A stretch of 64,000 nt of DNA from UBA1672 sp965263215 (GCA_965263215.1 OZ253663.1:2046001-2110000); one strand, 5' to 3'; shown: positions 9,539 to 18,506, numbered from the stretch's first letter. Program-made: numbers and translations. Notes: a model not told the origin generated them from the letters alone.

Positions 9539-10612
9539 ATGTCTATTCCTACAAACAATACGCCAAGTACTGGCATAGATGATGAAAACTCCGGTATCGG
9601 TGGCACCAGCACTGAGACTCTTGAATTACAGCGCATTGAACGCGATAGGAAAACGAGAGAATTACTTCGTTCAACGGATGAAATTAACGATCTGAATGTT
9701 TTCGCTTTTCTTGTTGCCTTATTTATGGGCATGGAAGGTGATGAAGGCCTTACGAGTGACGAGGCTGTTACGGAGCTGGCCGGTGCCCTATCCATAGATT
9801 TAACGGCATTCCAATCCACTGTGCGTGATTACACGTCAGGCGAGATTACGGCTCACCAAGCCGCCCGCCAAACAACCCAACGCATGGATATGTCGAGCGC
9901 TGATATGGCGCGCGCAGAAGATGTTGTCGCCAAATACGCTGATACGGGTAACCCGTTGCTAGAACTTATTGCTGATAAAGAATCCGGCGGTATGTATAAT
10001 CGTGTTTACAACAAAGATGGCTCTGACGTTCGCCTAGAAAACCTAACAGGTATGACGATCAATCAAGTCATCGCATGGCAGAGAAATTATACGGAAAACG
10101 AAGGTTCAGCATCGTCCGCAGCGGGAAAATACCAAATCATACGTAAAACTTTAACAGGCCTAAGGGATTCAATGGGCTTAACTGGTAACGAACTCTATGA
10201 CGAGGCTATGCAGGATCGAATGGCGATGGAGCTTTTAAATCAGCGTGGTTACGATGATTATCTGGCCGGAAGAATTGACGATTCAACTTTTATGCGCAAA
10301 ATTTCTCAGGAATGGGCATCTATGCCTAAGGATGAAAGCGGCGTTAGCTATTATGCTGGTGACGGGTTAAATAAAGCGCATACAACCCCTGCAACATTGC
10401 TTTTAGCCATGAGACACGCCAGAGATGAACCGACCGGATTAAGTGCTACATTTGCACAAGGTGGCGTGGAAGTTAATGATCCCGCGCAACCTGACCCGCT
10501 TGTTGCGTCATTTGACGGTGAGGGGCGTGATGAAACCATACTGGCTGATAACACGGATTTAAACCCTCTCTCCAGTGGCACAACAGTGACAACCAACCCC
10601 GCCTTGTCTTAA
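9539..10612 (+). CDS. Phage-lambda-lysozyme-like muramidase with N- and C-terminal extensions
   Basis: 357 residues. Residues 137-285 match the lambda R / GH104 lysozyme fold: an acidic candidate catalytic E148 in ADKESGG, then GKYQIIRKTL (197-206), DRMAMELLNQRG (226-237) and the terminal EWASMP (258-263). Such enzymes cleave the MurNAc-GlcNAc bond, usually as lytic transglycosylases. There is no signal peptide. A hydrophobic stretch (53-64, VFAFLVALFMGM) lies in the N-terminal extension, and residues 322-357 form a tail resembling that of the next gene. A good ribosome-binding site (AAAAAGG) precedes the ATG. It could act on the cell's own wall or on another cell; export is not explained by the sequence. 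Confidence 0.75.
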   Translation: MSIPTNNTPSTGIDDENSGIGGTSTETLELQRIERDRKTRELLRSTDEINDLNVFAFLVALFMGMEGDEGLTSDEAVTELAGALSIDLTAFQSTVRDYTSGEITAHQAARQTTQRMDMSSADMARAEDVVAKYADTGNPLLELIADKESGGMYNRVYNKDGSDVRLENLTGMTINQVIAWQRNYTENEGSASSAAGKYQIIRKTLTGLRDSMGLTGNELYDEAMQDRMAMELLNQRGYDDYLAGRIDDSTFMRKISQEWASMPKDESGVSYYAGDGLNKAHTTPATLLLAMRHARDEPTGLSATFAQGGVEVNDPAQPDPLVASFDGEGRDETILADNTDLNPLSSGTTVTTNPALS

Positions 10613-10636
10613 TCACACCTTAAACCCGCATAAAGT

Positions 10637-10663
10637 TTGACGAATCGCGCATATATGTATAAT
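10637..10663 (+). promoter_or_regulatory. Possible promoter before island gene 3
   Basis: TTGACG (10637-10642) and TATAAT (10658-10663) are separated by 15 bp, which is shorter than ideal, in a very AT-rich stretch 79 bp before the ATG. A GTGTC / GACAC inverted repeat follows in the leader. It may give the third gene its own transcript. Confidence 0.4.
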
Positions 10664-10741
10664 ATATGGGTATAAAATAGGTTTGAAAAAAGTGTCAGCA
10701 TAAAAAGACACAATAAAACAATAATTTACGGGTGTTAAACA

Positions 10742-12382
10742 ATGAGCGAGCAAGAAGCTACCGCAGATCCAATAGAAGTTGAAACAGAAACAACCCCTGT
10801 TGAACAAAATCCTGTCAGGCGTAATACCCCTGGCCAAACTATTGTGGATCCTGAACAAGATATAAACGTCCGCTCTCGCCGTTCTATTCAAAATTTTTTG
10901 CAGCAACAAGACATGCAGGACATGAACCCCCTGCTTATGATATTCCTGCTGATCTTTAGCGGGGGTGACCTTGGTGACCTTTTTGAACAGCAAGCACAAG
11001 AACGCGCAACAGATTATAATCAAAACCCTGGATCGTACGGTACAGTAACCCGTCGCGTTGAGCCTTCTGATCCTTCTGGGCAGCCAACATTTGCTCCAGT
11101 AGAAAACTTCCCTAACGAAGTTACTTTTACCAAGGCCTACCAAGAAGAAGGCAGCCTAAATCGCATTTACGAAGGTACGGATTCAAATGGTGAATCCGTA
11201 ACCATCATTAAAGCACGTGACACGTCACGTGAAGGCACACGTTCATGGGCGAACAATAACCCCGGGAACTTACGATACAGTCAGTGGGAAGACGAATATG
11301 GCGCCATTGGCCAAGATGAGGATGGTTTTGCCATTTTCGAAAGTGTAGAAGCCGGACTTGAGGCACAGAAGCACCTGCTACAATCAGAAAATTACGCTAA
11401 TTTAACACTGCGCGAGGCTGTTTATCGCTATGCTCCTCAGCATGAAAATGACTCTGAAGCATACGCAAGACAAGTATCACAAGCGACTGGTATTGCGACC
11501 AATCGTGTCCTCAATACTCTTTCAGAAGACGAACAAAACAAATTAGTCCGTGCCATGGTCAACCATGAAGGCTGGCGCGAAGCACGTGTATTAACACAAA
11601 ATAGCGATGGCACAACATCCCCCACAACACCCCGGGGCAATACGGATGTCGCATCGTCATACACTGGCGGTTCCGGGCTATTTGTTCAAAAGCCTATGGG
11701 TGACGGGCAAATCATTACATCAGATTTTGGCCCGCGTAACCTTGCTATGTCTAACATGCACCGCGGTATTGATTTAAGAACAAGACACCTAGACCCCGCC
11801 GGTAACGTTGAACTATACGCCCGCCAGCCTATGGTTATAACTGATATTAGCGAAAACAGAGGCGGTTACGGGTATAGGGTATCTGCTGTTCTTGGTAAAG
11901 ATGATGAAGGCCGTGCGATTACAGTTCAATACTCCCACCTCGATAGCTTACCGCGTCATATAAGAGAAGGTGATACGCTAGAAGCTGGCGATTATATTGC
12001 GACCACTGGCTCATCTGGTCGTGGTACTGGCGCGCATTTGGACTTTGAAGTGCGTATTGGCTCTCAAGTTGTTGATCCAGAAAAAGCTTTCACTACCGAC
12101 CTATCTAATTCAAATAATGGCGACCAACTTATCGCCGAAGCACGTAACACACTCGGCAGCAAAGCGCACTCCGGCACGTATGCCGCGCACATCGAACCCG
12201 CGCTAAACCGTTATGCCTCTGCAGTTAATTCCCTAGAAGCAACACGCGCTGCCAATCCAAGACTGGCAACATTTAACGATGGGGGCGTCAGCGAAATTAC
12301 ACTTGCAAGTAACACGGTGCCTAACCCTGAAGACCTTGGTATGAGCGACCCCACTTTAGGCACAAATACGCCTGCCGTTTAA
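10742..12382 (+). CDS. Two-domain cell-wall hydrolase: NNPGN-type muramidase plus M23 peptidase
   Basis: 546 residues. An acidic N-terminus with a hydrophobic patch (62-73, NPLLMIFLLIFS) is followed by a domain at about 165-280 with NNPGNLRYS, typical of phage/secretion-system muramidase-like modules. An M23 (LytM) endopeptidase domain lies at about 322-450. M23 ligands H340 and D344 (HRGID) and the SH at 398-399 are present. The last motif reads GAHLDFEV, so the second His of the usual HxH is Asp434. It should cut both glycan and peptide cross-links, unless the Asp change inactivates zinc binding. No signal peptide. The C-terminal tail (about 508-546) resembles that of the muramidase upstream. 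Confidence 0.78.
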   Translation: MSEQEATADPIEVETETTPVEQNPVRRNTPGQTIVDPEQDINVRSRRSIQNFLQQQDMQDMNPLLMIFLLIFSGGDLGDLFEQQAQERATDYNQNPGSYGTVTRRVEPSDPSGQPTFAPVENFPNEVTFTKAYQEEGSLNRIYEGTDSNGESVTIIKARDTSREGTRSWANNNPGNLRYSQWEDEYGAIGQDEDGFAIFESVEAGLEAQKHLLQSENYANLTLREAVYRYAPQHENDSEAYARQVSQATGIATNRVLNTLSEDEQNKLVRAMVNHEGWREARVLTQNSDGTTSPTTPRGNTDVASSYTGGSGLFVQKPMGDGQIITSDFGPRNLAMSNMHRGIDLRTRHLDPAGNVELYARQPMVITDISENRGGYGYRVSAVLGKDDEGRAITVQYSHLDSLPRHIREGDTLEAGDYIATTGSSGRGTGAHLDFEVRIGSQVVDPEKAFTTDLSNSNNGDQLIAEARNTLGSKAHSGTYAAHIEPALNRYASAVNSLEATRAANPRLATFNDGGVSEITLASNTVPNPEDLGMSDPTLGTNTPAV

Positions 12383-12425
12383 CGCGCTACTCTTTATTAT
12401 TTCTTTACGAATTATGGCTTACCAT

Positions 12426-12453
12426 AGGAAAGGTTTATCTTTCCTGCGTTTTT
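12426..12453 (+). terminator. Terminator closing the muralytic island
   Basis: AGGAAAG-GTTTAT-CTTTCCT is a perfect 7-bp stem followed by GCG and five T. It lies 44 bp past the stop of the two-domain hydrolase and marks the 3' end of the island transcript. Confidence 0.75.
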
Positions 12454-12513
12454 CTATGCTGCGTTCCATTTCAGATACCTCAATGTCTTTTCACAAAACG
12501 AATCGTTAGTGCC

Positions 12514-13758
12514 ATGAATTTATATAAGAACATTATGACCACCTTGCCATTAGGGCTTATCGCAATCGCTTGCGCCCTGCCCTTATCTGCAGTTCATGCT
12601 ACGAGTAATGAACGCGTTGCGCCGCTACATATCAAAATTGCACCGTCAAAAATCATATCCCCGAAAAAAAGAATTATCGCTGATACAAAAAAATCAACGC
12701 CACAAAGACAACAAACCAAGACCGTATCAGCCGCCCCTAAAAAAACAGTTCAAAAAGAAGCGGCCCTGAACACAACAAAGCCCAAGCGTATGAATATTGA
12801 TGACATTCTGGATTCCGTGACATGCCGTAAAAAAGCCATCGCACCCAAACAGACCAACTTTACAGACAAAAATTTAGCCGATTCTCTGAAGCAGTATTTA
12901 ACCGAAAAGAAACAAAACTCAGAAATCATAGATACCCTTCATAGAACAAGCAAAAAAACAGGCGTAGACTTTGATCTACTGATCGTGACGGCCATGATCG
13001 AGAGTGATCTAGGGCGTATGACGATATCCTCCTCCAGCTCTGCGCGCGGAATTTATCAATTTATTGAGCCAACGTGGCTGGTTCTCATGAAAAGATATGG
13101 TGAACGAATCGGCTATAAAGCATATGCGGACATGATTGAAATAAACAAAGAAACCAGACAGCCACAAATAACACATGGTGGTGTCGTTATGCGCCAAAAA
13201 ATACTGGATTTGCGCTATAATACACGCATTGCCGCGCTTATAAAAGCGCATCAAAATCAAGGACGAAGAGCGTGTCTTAAGGAGCTTCAAAAAATGGCCA
13301 AGATATAAACATAACAGATCACTACATCGCGCACATGCTCGGCCTGTCACTCGCGCGTACGTTCTATCAATTAAAGCAATCAGAATCGGGCATTATTTTA
13401 TCCAATTTGAAAAACAGAAAAATTTCCATGAGGCCATAACCCTCAATAAAAGCTTTTTCTATGATTCAAACGGTATAGGACTAAGCGCATCTGATGCGTA
13501 TGGTCAATTTGAAAAGAAAATTGCCGCAAAATTTGAAATTCTGGACGCTGTGAGCAAAGGATACATGCAAGACAACGCGCCCTCCGCTTGTAACAAGCAT
13601 ACACCTGATATACGTAGTGTTTTCAGCCGATGACAATTCTGAAACACCGCATCACCCCCCTGCCTGAAGCCAGCACAGAGGCAGAAGCTATGCCCGCGCT
13701 CGTCTCACAGGTTGGTGCCTATGCCAAGACGATAAAAGTCAAAGTCGACAAGCAATAA
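12514..13758 (+). pseudogene. Secreted lytic transglycosylase (SLT fold), frameshifted
   Basis: The first frame (12514-13308) gives a signal peptide ending AVHA (about residue 29), a basic Lys/Thr/Gln linker and an SLT domain with candidate catalytic E163 (MIESDLG) and ARGIYQF. It then stops at TAA 13306. The family sequence continues in another frame (13308 on: ITDHYIAHMLGLS) and again in a third (from about 13391: FFYDSNGIGLSASDAYGQF) to TGA 13631. A further open stretch from an overlapping ATG (13630-13758, ending KTIKVKVDKQ) may be the last part. At least two indels are needed to restore the protein: one at the TA repeat around 13303-13307 and one around 13383-13392. The protein-level match remains good, so the change is recent or a sequence error. 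Confidence 0.75.
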
Positions 13759-13782
13759 AAAAGAGGCGTCATCACGCCCCTT
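13757..13782 (-). terminator. Terminator downstream of mdh
   Basis: On the minus strand a stem (AGGGGCGT / ACGCCTCT, one mismatch) with a GATG loop is followed by six T. It sits 25-50 bp after the mdh stop. The mirrored A and T runs mean it could also work for the convergent transglycosylase. Confidence 0.65.
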
Positions 13783-13806
13783 CTCGAAACTTTATTTAAG
13801 CACCCA

Positions 13807-14808
13807 TTATGCCGCGGCAGATTGTCCGCCGAACAATTTTTCAACAGCGGCACGCTCTTCACGCAGCTCTTTATTCGTTGCATCAATACGCTCTTGCGAA
13901 AACGCGTTGATCTCCAACCCTTGCACAATTTCATACTGTCCGCCGCTACAGGTTACCGGATAACCGAAGATGACGCCCTCTTCCCACGCCGTATGATCCG
14001 TCCGATGGTATCGCCATCGACACCCAATCACCTGCATCAGTGCCCAGCGCCCAATTACGCATGTGGTCAATCGCTGCACTGGCTGCACTCGCCGCAGAAG
14101 ATGCACCGCGTGCCTTAATAATCGCACCGCCGCGTCCTTGAACTTGTGGAATGAATGTGCCTTCGTACCAGTCCTGATCAACCTGATCGAGCGCCGCAGC
14201 CCCTTTAACGGTTGCGTGGTGCAAATCAGGATACTGCGTAGAGCTATGGTTACCCCAGATTGTAACCTTTTTCACATCCGTCGATAATGTGCCTGTTTTT
14301 TCGGCCAGTTGACTCATCGCGCGGTTGTGATCCAAACGTACCATCGCCGTAAAGCATTTCGGGGTCTAGATCGGGTGCGTTCTGCTGCGCAATCAGGGCG
14401 TTTGTATTTGCCGGATTACCAACGACCAAAACCTTTACATCACGTTTGGCATGATCATTAATGGCCTTTCCCTGTGGTCCGAAGATACCACCATTGGCCT
14501 CCAGAAGGTCTTTGCGCTCCATGCCGTCTTTACGGGGCATTGCCCCCACCAAATAAGCGAAATCAACATCCTTGAACCGCGACAGTCGCATCATCAGTTG
14601 CAACGATATCGTGTAGTAACGGGAACGCGCAGTCATTGAGTTCCATAACAACACCGTTCAACGCACCCAGCGCCGGCGTAATCTCTAGCAAGTGCAGGAT
14701 AACCGGCTGATCCGGTCCCAACATATCACCTGCCGCGAGGCGAAATAATAAAGCATAGCCAATTTGTCCGGCCGCGCCTGTGATTGCAATTCTTACTGGA
14801 TCTTTCAT
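13807..14808 (-). pseudogene. mdh: Malate dehydrogenase, three +1 frameshifts
   Basis: Encodes the NAD-dependent enzyme of the TCA cycle that interconverts malate and oxaloacetate (the bacterial/cytosolic-type group with GAAGQIGYALLFR at the N-terminus). Reading needs four pieces in shifted frames. One extra base is present near 14577 (GCG-GTTC), one at 14354 (ATG-C-TTTACG) and one near 13983-13985 (GTG-GGAAGAG). Removing each restores a continuous protein of about 330 residues, with MERKDLLEANG, VVGNPANTNA, LDHNRA, IWGNHS and IPSDGSYG all intact. No other stops are present. Either a very recent loss or consensus error; loss of such a central enzyme would be surprising. Confidence 0.85.
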
Positions 14809-14906
14809 GATATGTGCATCCCTTCAGGTTTAATCAAAATTCTATCCTAAAAGACATAGCGTTTTTGCAAGGGCGGAGCAAGGGGGCTGCAATTTTGCGC
14901 TCATGA

Positions 14907-15755
14907 TTATTTGCTACAATCTATTTGTTCCGGTGGTGTTATTTCCACCTCAAAATCAAAGAAAAAATGCCGTTCTCCTAAAGCATCCGGAATTTCTCTT
15001 ATATAATGGACGACCTTGTCATTCCATAAAGGGTATTTTTTAGCCATGGCCTTGACCAGTTCATGATATGATTCTCGGATTTCTCTAAGTGGGCACATAC
15101 ATCTTTTCGTCATCTTTCTATTAATTCCCTCAGGAACTAATCCCTGACGACATACAGCGTGAGTATCAGAACTGCTACAAAGCTTTTTTATTTTTACACG
15201 CTTTAGAGGCTCCATAGCGCAATCTCTGTGCATTTTCATCGTGTATTTCTGTGTATCATCCAATAATTTTAAATCCTGCACTTCTTCTTTGTCATAGACA
15301 TGGATTATCGGAACTTCTTTTTCCGATACTTCTGCACATAGCCTATCCAACTCCGAAACCTTTTGCCCCCAATCATCGAAGAAAACATCCAACTCAGTTT
15401 CTGCCCCCATTAACGTTTCCGTATAATGTACGGTTTTCCTGCGCCACCGAGGCTTTTCCTTCAACGTTCTTTCCGTTACAACATGAACAAGTCGCATGAA
15501 CTCTAATTTTGCACATTCTTGTAAATGTGCGTCGTAGATTACATCGCTCTGTAAAAGCATGCTATTATTCTCATATTTATCGAGAAGGTAAAAAACCGCA
15601 CCCGCTTTTTGAATGTCTTCCTCATCTTCGATTTTAACGATTCCTGTCCACTCAGAAACTAGAAAACTCCAGTTAAGAAAAACTCCACTGGCAAAAGATA
15701 CGAAAAGTAATATAGCGAAAATTTTAGATCTGTGACGTGCCCTTGAAGACATCAT
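14907..15755 (-). CDS. Membrane-anchored secreted protein with two Cys-Pro-Trp-Lys-Tyr repeats
   Basis: 282 residues with an N-terminal membrane anchor (about residues 11-33) and the rest presumably periplasmic. Two copies of a domain of about 60 residues are visible: C81 ... P102-x-W104-x2-K107-x3-Y111 ... C140, and C221 ... P242-x-W244-x2-K247-x3-Y251 ... C280. The spacing is the same in both (21 residues from Cys to Pro, 36 from Trp to the last Cys). The next gene upstream carries a third copy. I do not recognise the family; paired cysteines suggest a disulfide-stabilised fold. ATG start at 15755, 5 bp after the neighbour's stop, so the two form an operon. Confidence 0.7.
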   Translation of the reverse strand: MMSSRARHRSKIFAILLFVSFASGVFLNWSFLVSEWTGIVKIEDEEDIQKAGAVFYLLDKYENNSMLLQSDVIYDAHLQECAKLEFMRLVHVVTERTLKEKPRWRRKTVHYTETLMGAETELDVFFDDWGQKVSELDRLCAEVSEKEVPIIHVYDKEEVQDLKLLDDTQKYTMKMHRDCAMEPLKRVKIKKLCSSSDTHAVCRQGLVPEGINRKMTKRCMCPLREIRESYHELVKAMAKKYPLWNDKVVHYIREIPDALGERHFFFDFEVEITPPEQIDCSK

Positions 15756-15760
15756 AAAAG

Positions 15761-16189
15761 CTACTTTTCTTGCTCATCATCACAATGGAGGACATGATAT
15801 TTATCAGAATAAGATCGGAAAGACTCAAGATCGCTTTCATCTTCGTATGTCACACCTTCCCAGTAAAAATTGTATTTAAGCTCTTTACGTCCCCAAGATG
15901 GGTTTCTATCGCTTAGGCTTTTGACATGCTCATCATATTCTGTGTAAAGATACCCGTTTTCACAACGGCAAACCCTTCTGTCCTTTTTGATTCTCAAACA
16001 ATTATCTTCTGCGATTGGTATTGCTTCTTGTAACTTGTGTATCTCTGCGATGTCTTCGTAATCTTCTTCTTCCAAGACTTGGATATAATCGCTCTCATAG
16101 ACACTTTGTTGTGGTACAGTTCCCTGCGCAAGCACAGCCGTAACCGGTAAAAAAGAAAGCAGCAATCCTGTAAGAAAAAGTCTCAACAT
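15761..16189 (-). CDS. Small secreted protein with one Cys-Pro-Trp-Lys-Tyr repeat
   Basis: 142 residues with a clear signal peptide (MLRLFLTGLLLSFLPV, cleavage near AVLA-Q at 21-22). The mature part contains C76 ... P97-x-W99-x2-K102-x3-Y106 ... C136. This is the same pattern and the same 21-residue Cys-to-Pro spacing as the two repeats of the following gene. A CRC pair at 74-76 precedes the repeat. Function unknown; probably a periplasmic partner of the 282-aa protein with which it is co-transcribed. Confidence 0.7.
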   Translation of the reverse strand: MLRLFLTGLLLSFLPVTAVLAQGTVPQQSVYESDYIQVLEEEDYEDIAEIHKLQEAIPIAEDNCLRIKKDRRVCRCENGYLYTEYDEHVKSLSDRNPSWGRKELKYNFYWEGVTYEDESDLESFRSYSDKYHVLHCDDEQEK

Positions 16190-16259
16190 ATTTTCCGTTC
16201 CTAAAAGTGCGTAGCGATTAATTTTACAGAACTTATGATAGTGCCAAACCTAAAAATAT

Positions 16260-17372
16260 TCAAGGATATCCTTCACTTTTCATCTCCAGAAGGCGTGAGA
16301 CAGTACGCTCAAATTCATATGCGTGATCACTACCCTGATATAGTTTTTCCGGTGTTGTCGCTGCGGAAATAATCACGCGGACGCGCGCCTCATACAAGGC
16401 ATCTATCAAGTTCATCAGGCGCTTGGCTTCGTTACGGCGGTCGTACGATAGCTTGGGCACACCTTCCAAAAGCACACTATGATATTTACAGGCAATCTCC
16501 AGATAATCCTCTGCGCCATGCGGACGCTCACATAATTGTGCAAAGGTAAATCGGGCAACGCCCTTTACCGCTTGCTCCACAACAATATCACGTCCCTTAA
16601 CGGTTAGTGTTTCCTCTGCCGGCTTTTCGCCCTGCGTTAGCGCCGCAAAAACATCATCCATCTTAGATTGCGTACCGCGATTGATCGGTGTGAAATATGT
16701 ATCATCAATTTGAATGCCGAGCGTTCTGTAATCATGCGGATTATTCAAGTGAATACTGCGCACTCTTGATTTCAACAACTTAATAAAAGGCAAAAACCGA
16801 TCACGCTGTAGGCCGTCTTTATATAAATCATCAGGTGCCCAGTTACTCGTCGCCACAACGATCACATCATGTTCAAACAGGATTTTGAATAAGCGCCCTA
16901 AAATCATGGCGTCCGTGATATCCACCACATGAAATTCATCGAAACACAATATGCGGGATTTCTTTGCGATAATATTGGCCAATGACGGCAACGCCTGATC
17001 AACTATGCCTTTTACGCTGTCATCGCTACTGCGGGTGTTGATATAATCATGTACCTCAATCATAAATTCATGAAAGTGAACGCGGCGTTTTTTCATGGTC
17101 TCGGGCAGGCAATCATAAAACAAATCCATCAACATAGATTTCCCGCGCCCGACCCCCCCATGCATATAAACCCCCAACGGCACAGACAGTTCATCATGTT
17201 CATTTTTACGTGTAATACGTTCAAAAAAACTGAGTTTTGGCTTCTTTTCATCACTCAGCAATTCATCATATAATCGCTGTAGTTCTTTAACCGCATTCTC
17301 CTGCACTGCATCCTCATGCAGCGCCCCGGCTTTAATCCGACTGTGATAGGTTTCAAGCGGGCTTTGCGTCAT
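16260..17372 (-). CDS. zapE: AFG1/ZapE family cell-division ATPase
   Basis: 370 residues, normal for the family. The Walker A loop reads HGGVGRGKSMLMD and Walker B reads ILCFDEFHVVDI; both are the characteristic AFG1 forms. ZapE proteins bind the Z-ring and hydrolyse ATP during constriction. I chose the ATG at 17372 (MTQSPLETYH); a longer reading to 17414 runs further into tatC. The start overlaps the tatC stop by 20 bp, so it ends the tat operon. In related genomes zapE directly precedes mdh; here two secreted-protein genes intervene. Confidence 0.93.
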   Translation of the reverse strand: MTQSPLETYHSRIKAGALHEDAVQENAVKELQRLYDELLSDEKKPKLSFFERITRKNEHDELSVPLGVYMHGGVGRGKSMLMDLFYDCLPETMKKRRVHFHEFMIEVHDYINTRSSDDSVKGIVDQALPSLANIIAKKSRILCFDEFHVVDITDAMILGRLFKILFEHDVIVVATSNWAPDDLYKDGLQRDRFLPFIKLLKSRVRSIHLNNPHDYRTLGIQIDDTYFTPINRGTQSKMDDVFAALTQGEKPAEETLTVKGRDIVVEQAVKGVARFTFAQLCERPHGAEDYLEIACKYHSVLLEGVPKLSYDRRNEAKRLMNLIDALYEARVRVIISAATTPEKLYQGSDHAYEFERTVSRLLEMKSEGYP

Positions 17373-18156
17373 TTTTCGGAGCAGACCTTCTGATGAGGAT
17401 GATGGATATCTCATACAATGCGAGAATGGGAATGGCTAAGAACACTTGCGAAATCATATCAGGCGGAGTCAAAAAGGCCGCCACGATAAAGGCAATGATA
17501 ATGGCAAATTTACGCTTGGATGCAAGAAAGTCTGCGGTAATCAAGCCTGCACGCCCCAATAACGTCAAAAACACAGGCAGTTGAAAACATAATCCAAAGG
17601 CAAAGATCAGCGTCATAATAAGATCGAGATATTCACTCACCCGCGCCTCAAGCTGTATCGGTAGTGCCATATCGGCCCCTGTGGACTGAAAGCTCAGGAA
17701 AAAAGGCCATGCCATCGGCAACACGATGTAATACACACACGCACCGCCTGCAAAGAACAAGATAGGCGTTGCCACAAGGAATGGAAAAAAGGCGTTTTTT
17801 TCGTTTTTATAAAGCCCGGGCGCCACAAAAATCCAAACCTGAAGTAAAAGCACAGGAAATGTCAGGAAGATACCTGAAAAGAAAGCAACTTTTAAGTATG
17901 TGAAAAATGCCTCGGTCAATCCCGTATATATCAATCGATTTGTATCGTTTTCATTCATCGCCTCAGCAAGGGGATGCACCAAAAAACTATATATTGAATC
18001 AACAAAAACGAAGCTGACCGCTGTTCCCAAGATCATTACGCCAATAACCCATATCAGTCTGGTGCGTAACTCAACAAGGTGAGAAACGATTGGTTTTGCT
18101 TCTGCGTTGATATTGTCCGAATTTTTACTTTCGGAAGGGTTTTCAGGATTTGTCAT
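17353..18156 (-). CDS. tatC: Twin-arginine translocase subunit TatC
   Basis: 267 residues with six predicted membrane spans. The diagnostic HLVELRTRLIW at the first span and FxxGxxFxYYxVLP near span 4 are visible (FFAGGACVYYIVLP). TatC is the core receptor that binds the twin-arginine signal. Start at the ATG at 18156, which has a strong GAGGAGGGG ribosome-binding site 4-5 bp upstream; the longer reading is unlikely. It overlaps the tatB stop by 14 bp. A likely client, a Tat-signal SDR, lies at 30.2 kb. Confidence 0.97.
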   Translation of the reverse strand: MTNPENPSESKNSDNINAEAKPIVSHLVELRTRLIWVIGVMILGTAVSFVFVDSIYSFLVHPLAEAMNENDTNRLIYTGLTEAFFTYLKVAFFSGIFLTFPVLLLQVWIFVAPGLYKNEKNAFFPFLVATPILFFAGGACVYYIVLPMAWPFFLSFQSTGADMALPIQLEARVSEYLDLIMTLIFAFGLCFQLPVFLTLLGRAGLITADFLASKRKFAIIIAFIVAAFLTPPDMISQVFLAIPILALYEISIILIRRSAPKNDAKPA

Positions 18157-18472
18157 CGCGCCCCTCCTCATCATTTTCGGTGTTAATCTCTGCATCCATC
18201 ATGGCATATTCTTCGTCCGCCGCGGCTTCATCAAACTCTATATCATTGCCATCTTCATCCTTAGCTTCGAAGTTTACGCTCTTGCGAATATCATCCAGAT
18301 CGGCATCACGCATCACATCGTCAAATTGTTGGGAGATTGCATAACGGATATATTGCAGACGACGCACAACGCGCCCCAACGTAACCATAACAGCGGGAAT
18401 TTCATCAGGCCCAATCACAATCACGGCAACCGCGATAATCAAGAACAGTTCTGGCCAACCAAAATCTAGCAT
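18143..18472 (-). CDS. tatB: Twin-arginine translocase subunit TatB
   Basis: 109 residues: an N-terminal membrane span with the GWPELFLI start and VIVIGPDEIPAVM hinge typical of TatB, then an amphipathic helix (LGRVVRRLQYIR) and a very acidic tail. It forms the substrate receptor complex with TatC. One extra gene separates it from tatA, which is unusual. Confidence 0.94.
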   Translation of the reverse strand: MLDFGWPELFLIIAVAVIVIGPDEIPAVMVTLGRVVRRLQYIRYAISQQFDDVMRDADLDDIRKSVNFEAKDEDGNDIEFDEAAADEEYAMMDAEINTENDEEGRDDKS

Positions 18473-18506
18473 TGTTCAATAAATCTCTTATCAGTATGAA
18501 CGTTTA

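Noticed and set aside
9049..9819. 256-aa open frame on the minus strand
   Set aside because: Antisense to the coiled-coil and muramidase genes; Cys/Ser/Phe-rich shadow composition and no domain.
10613..11143. 176-aa minus-strand open frame
   Set aside because: Opposite to the two-domain hydrolase, with composition expected of an antisense shadow.
13630..13758. Independent 42-aa gene with ATGA overlap
   Set aside because: More likely the last part of the frameshifted transglycosylase; no family and no clear ribosome-binding site.
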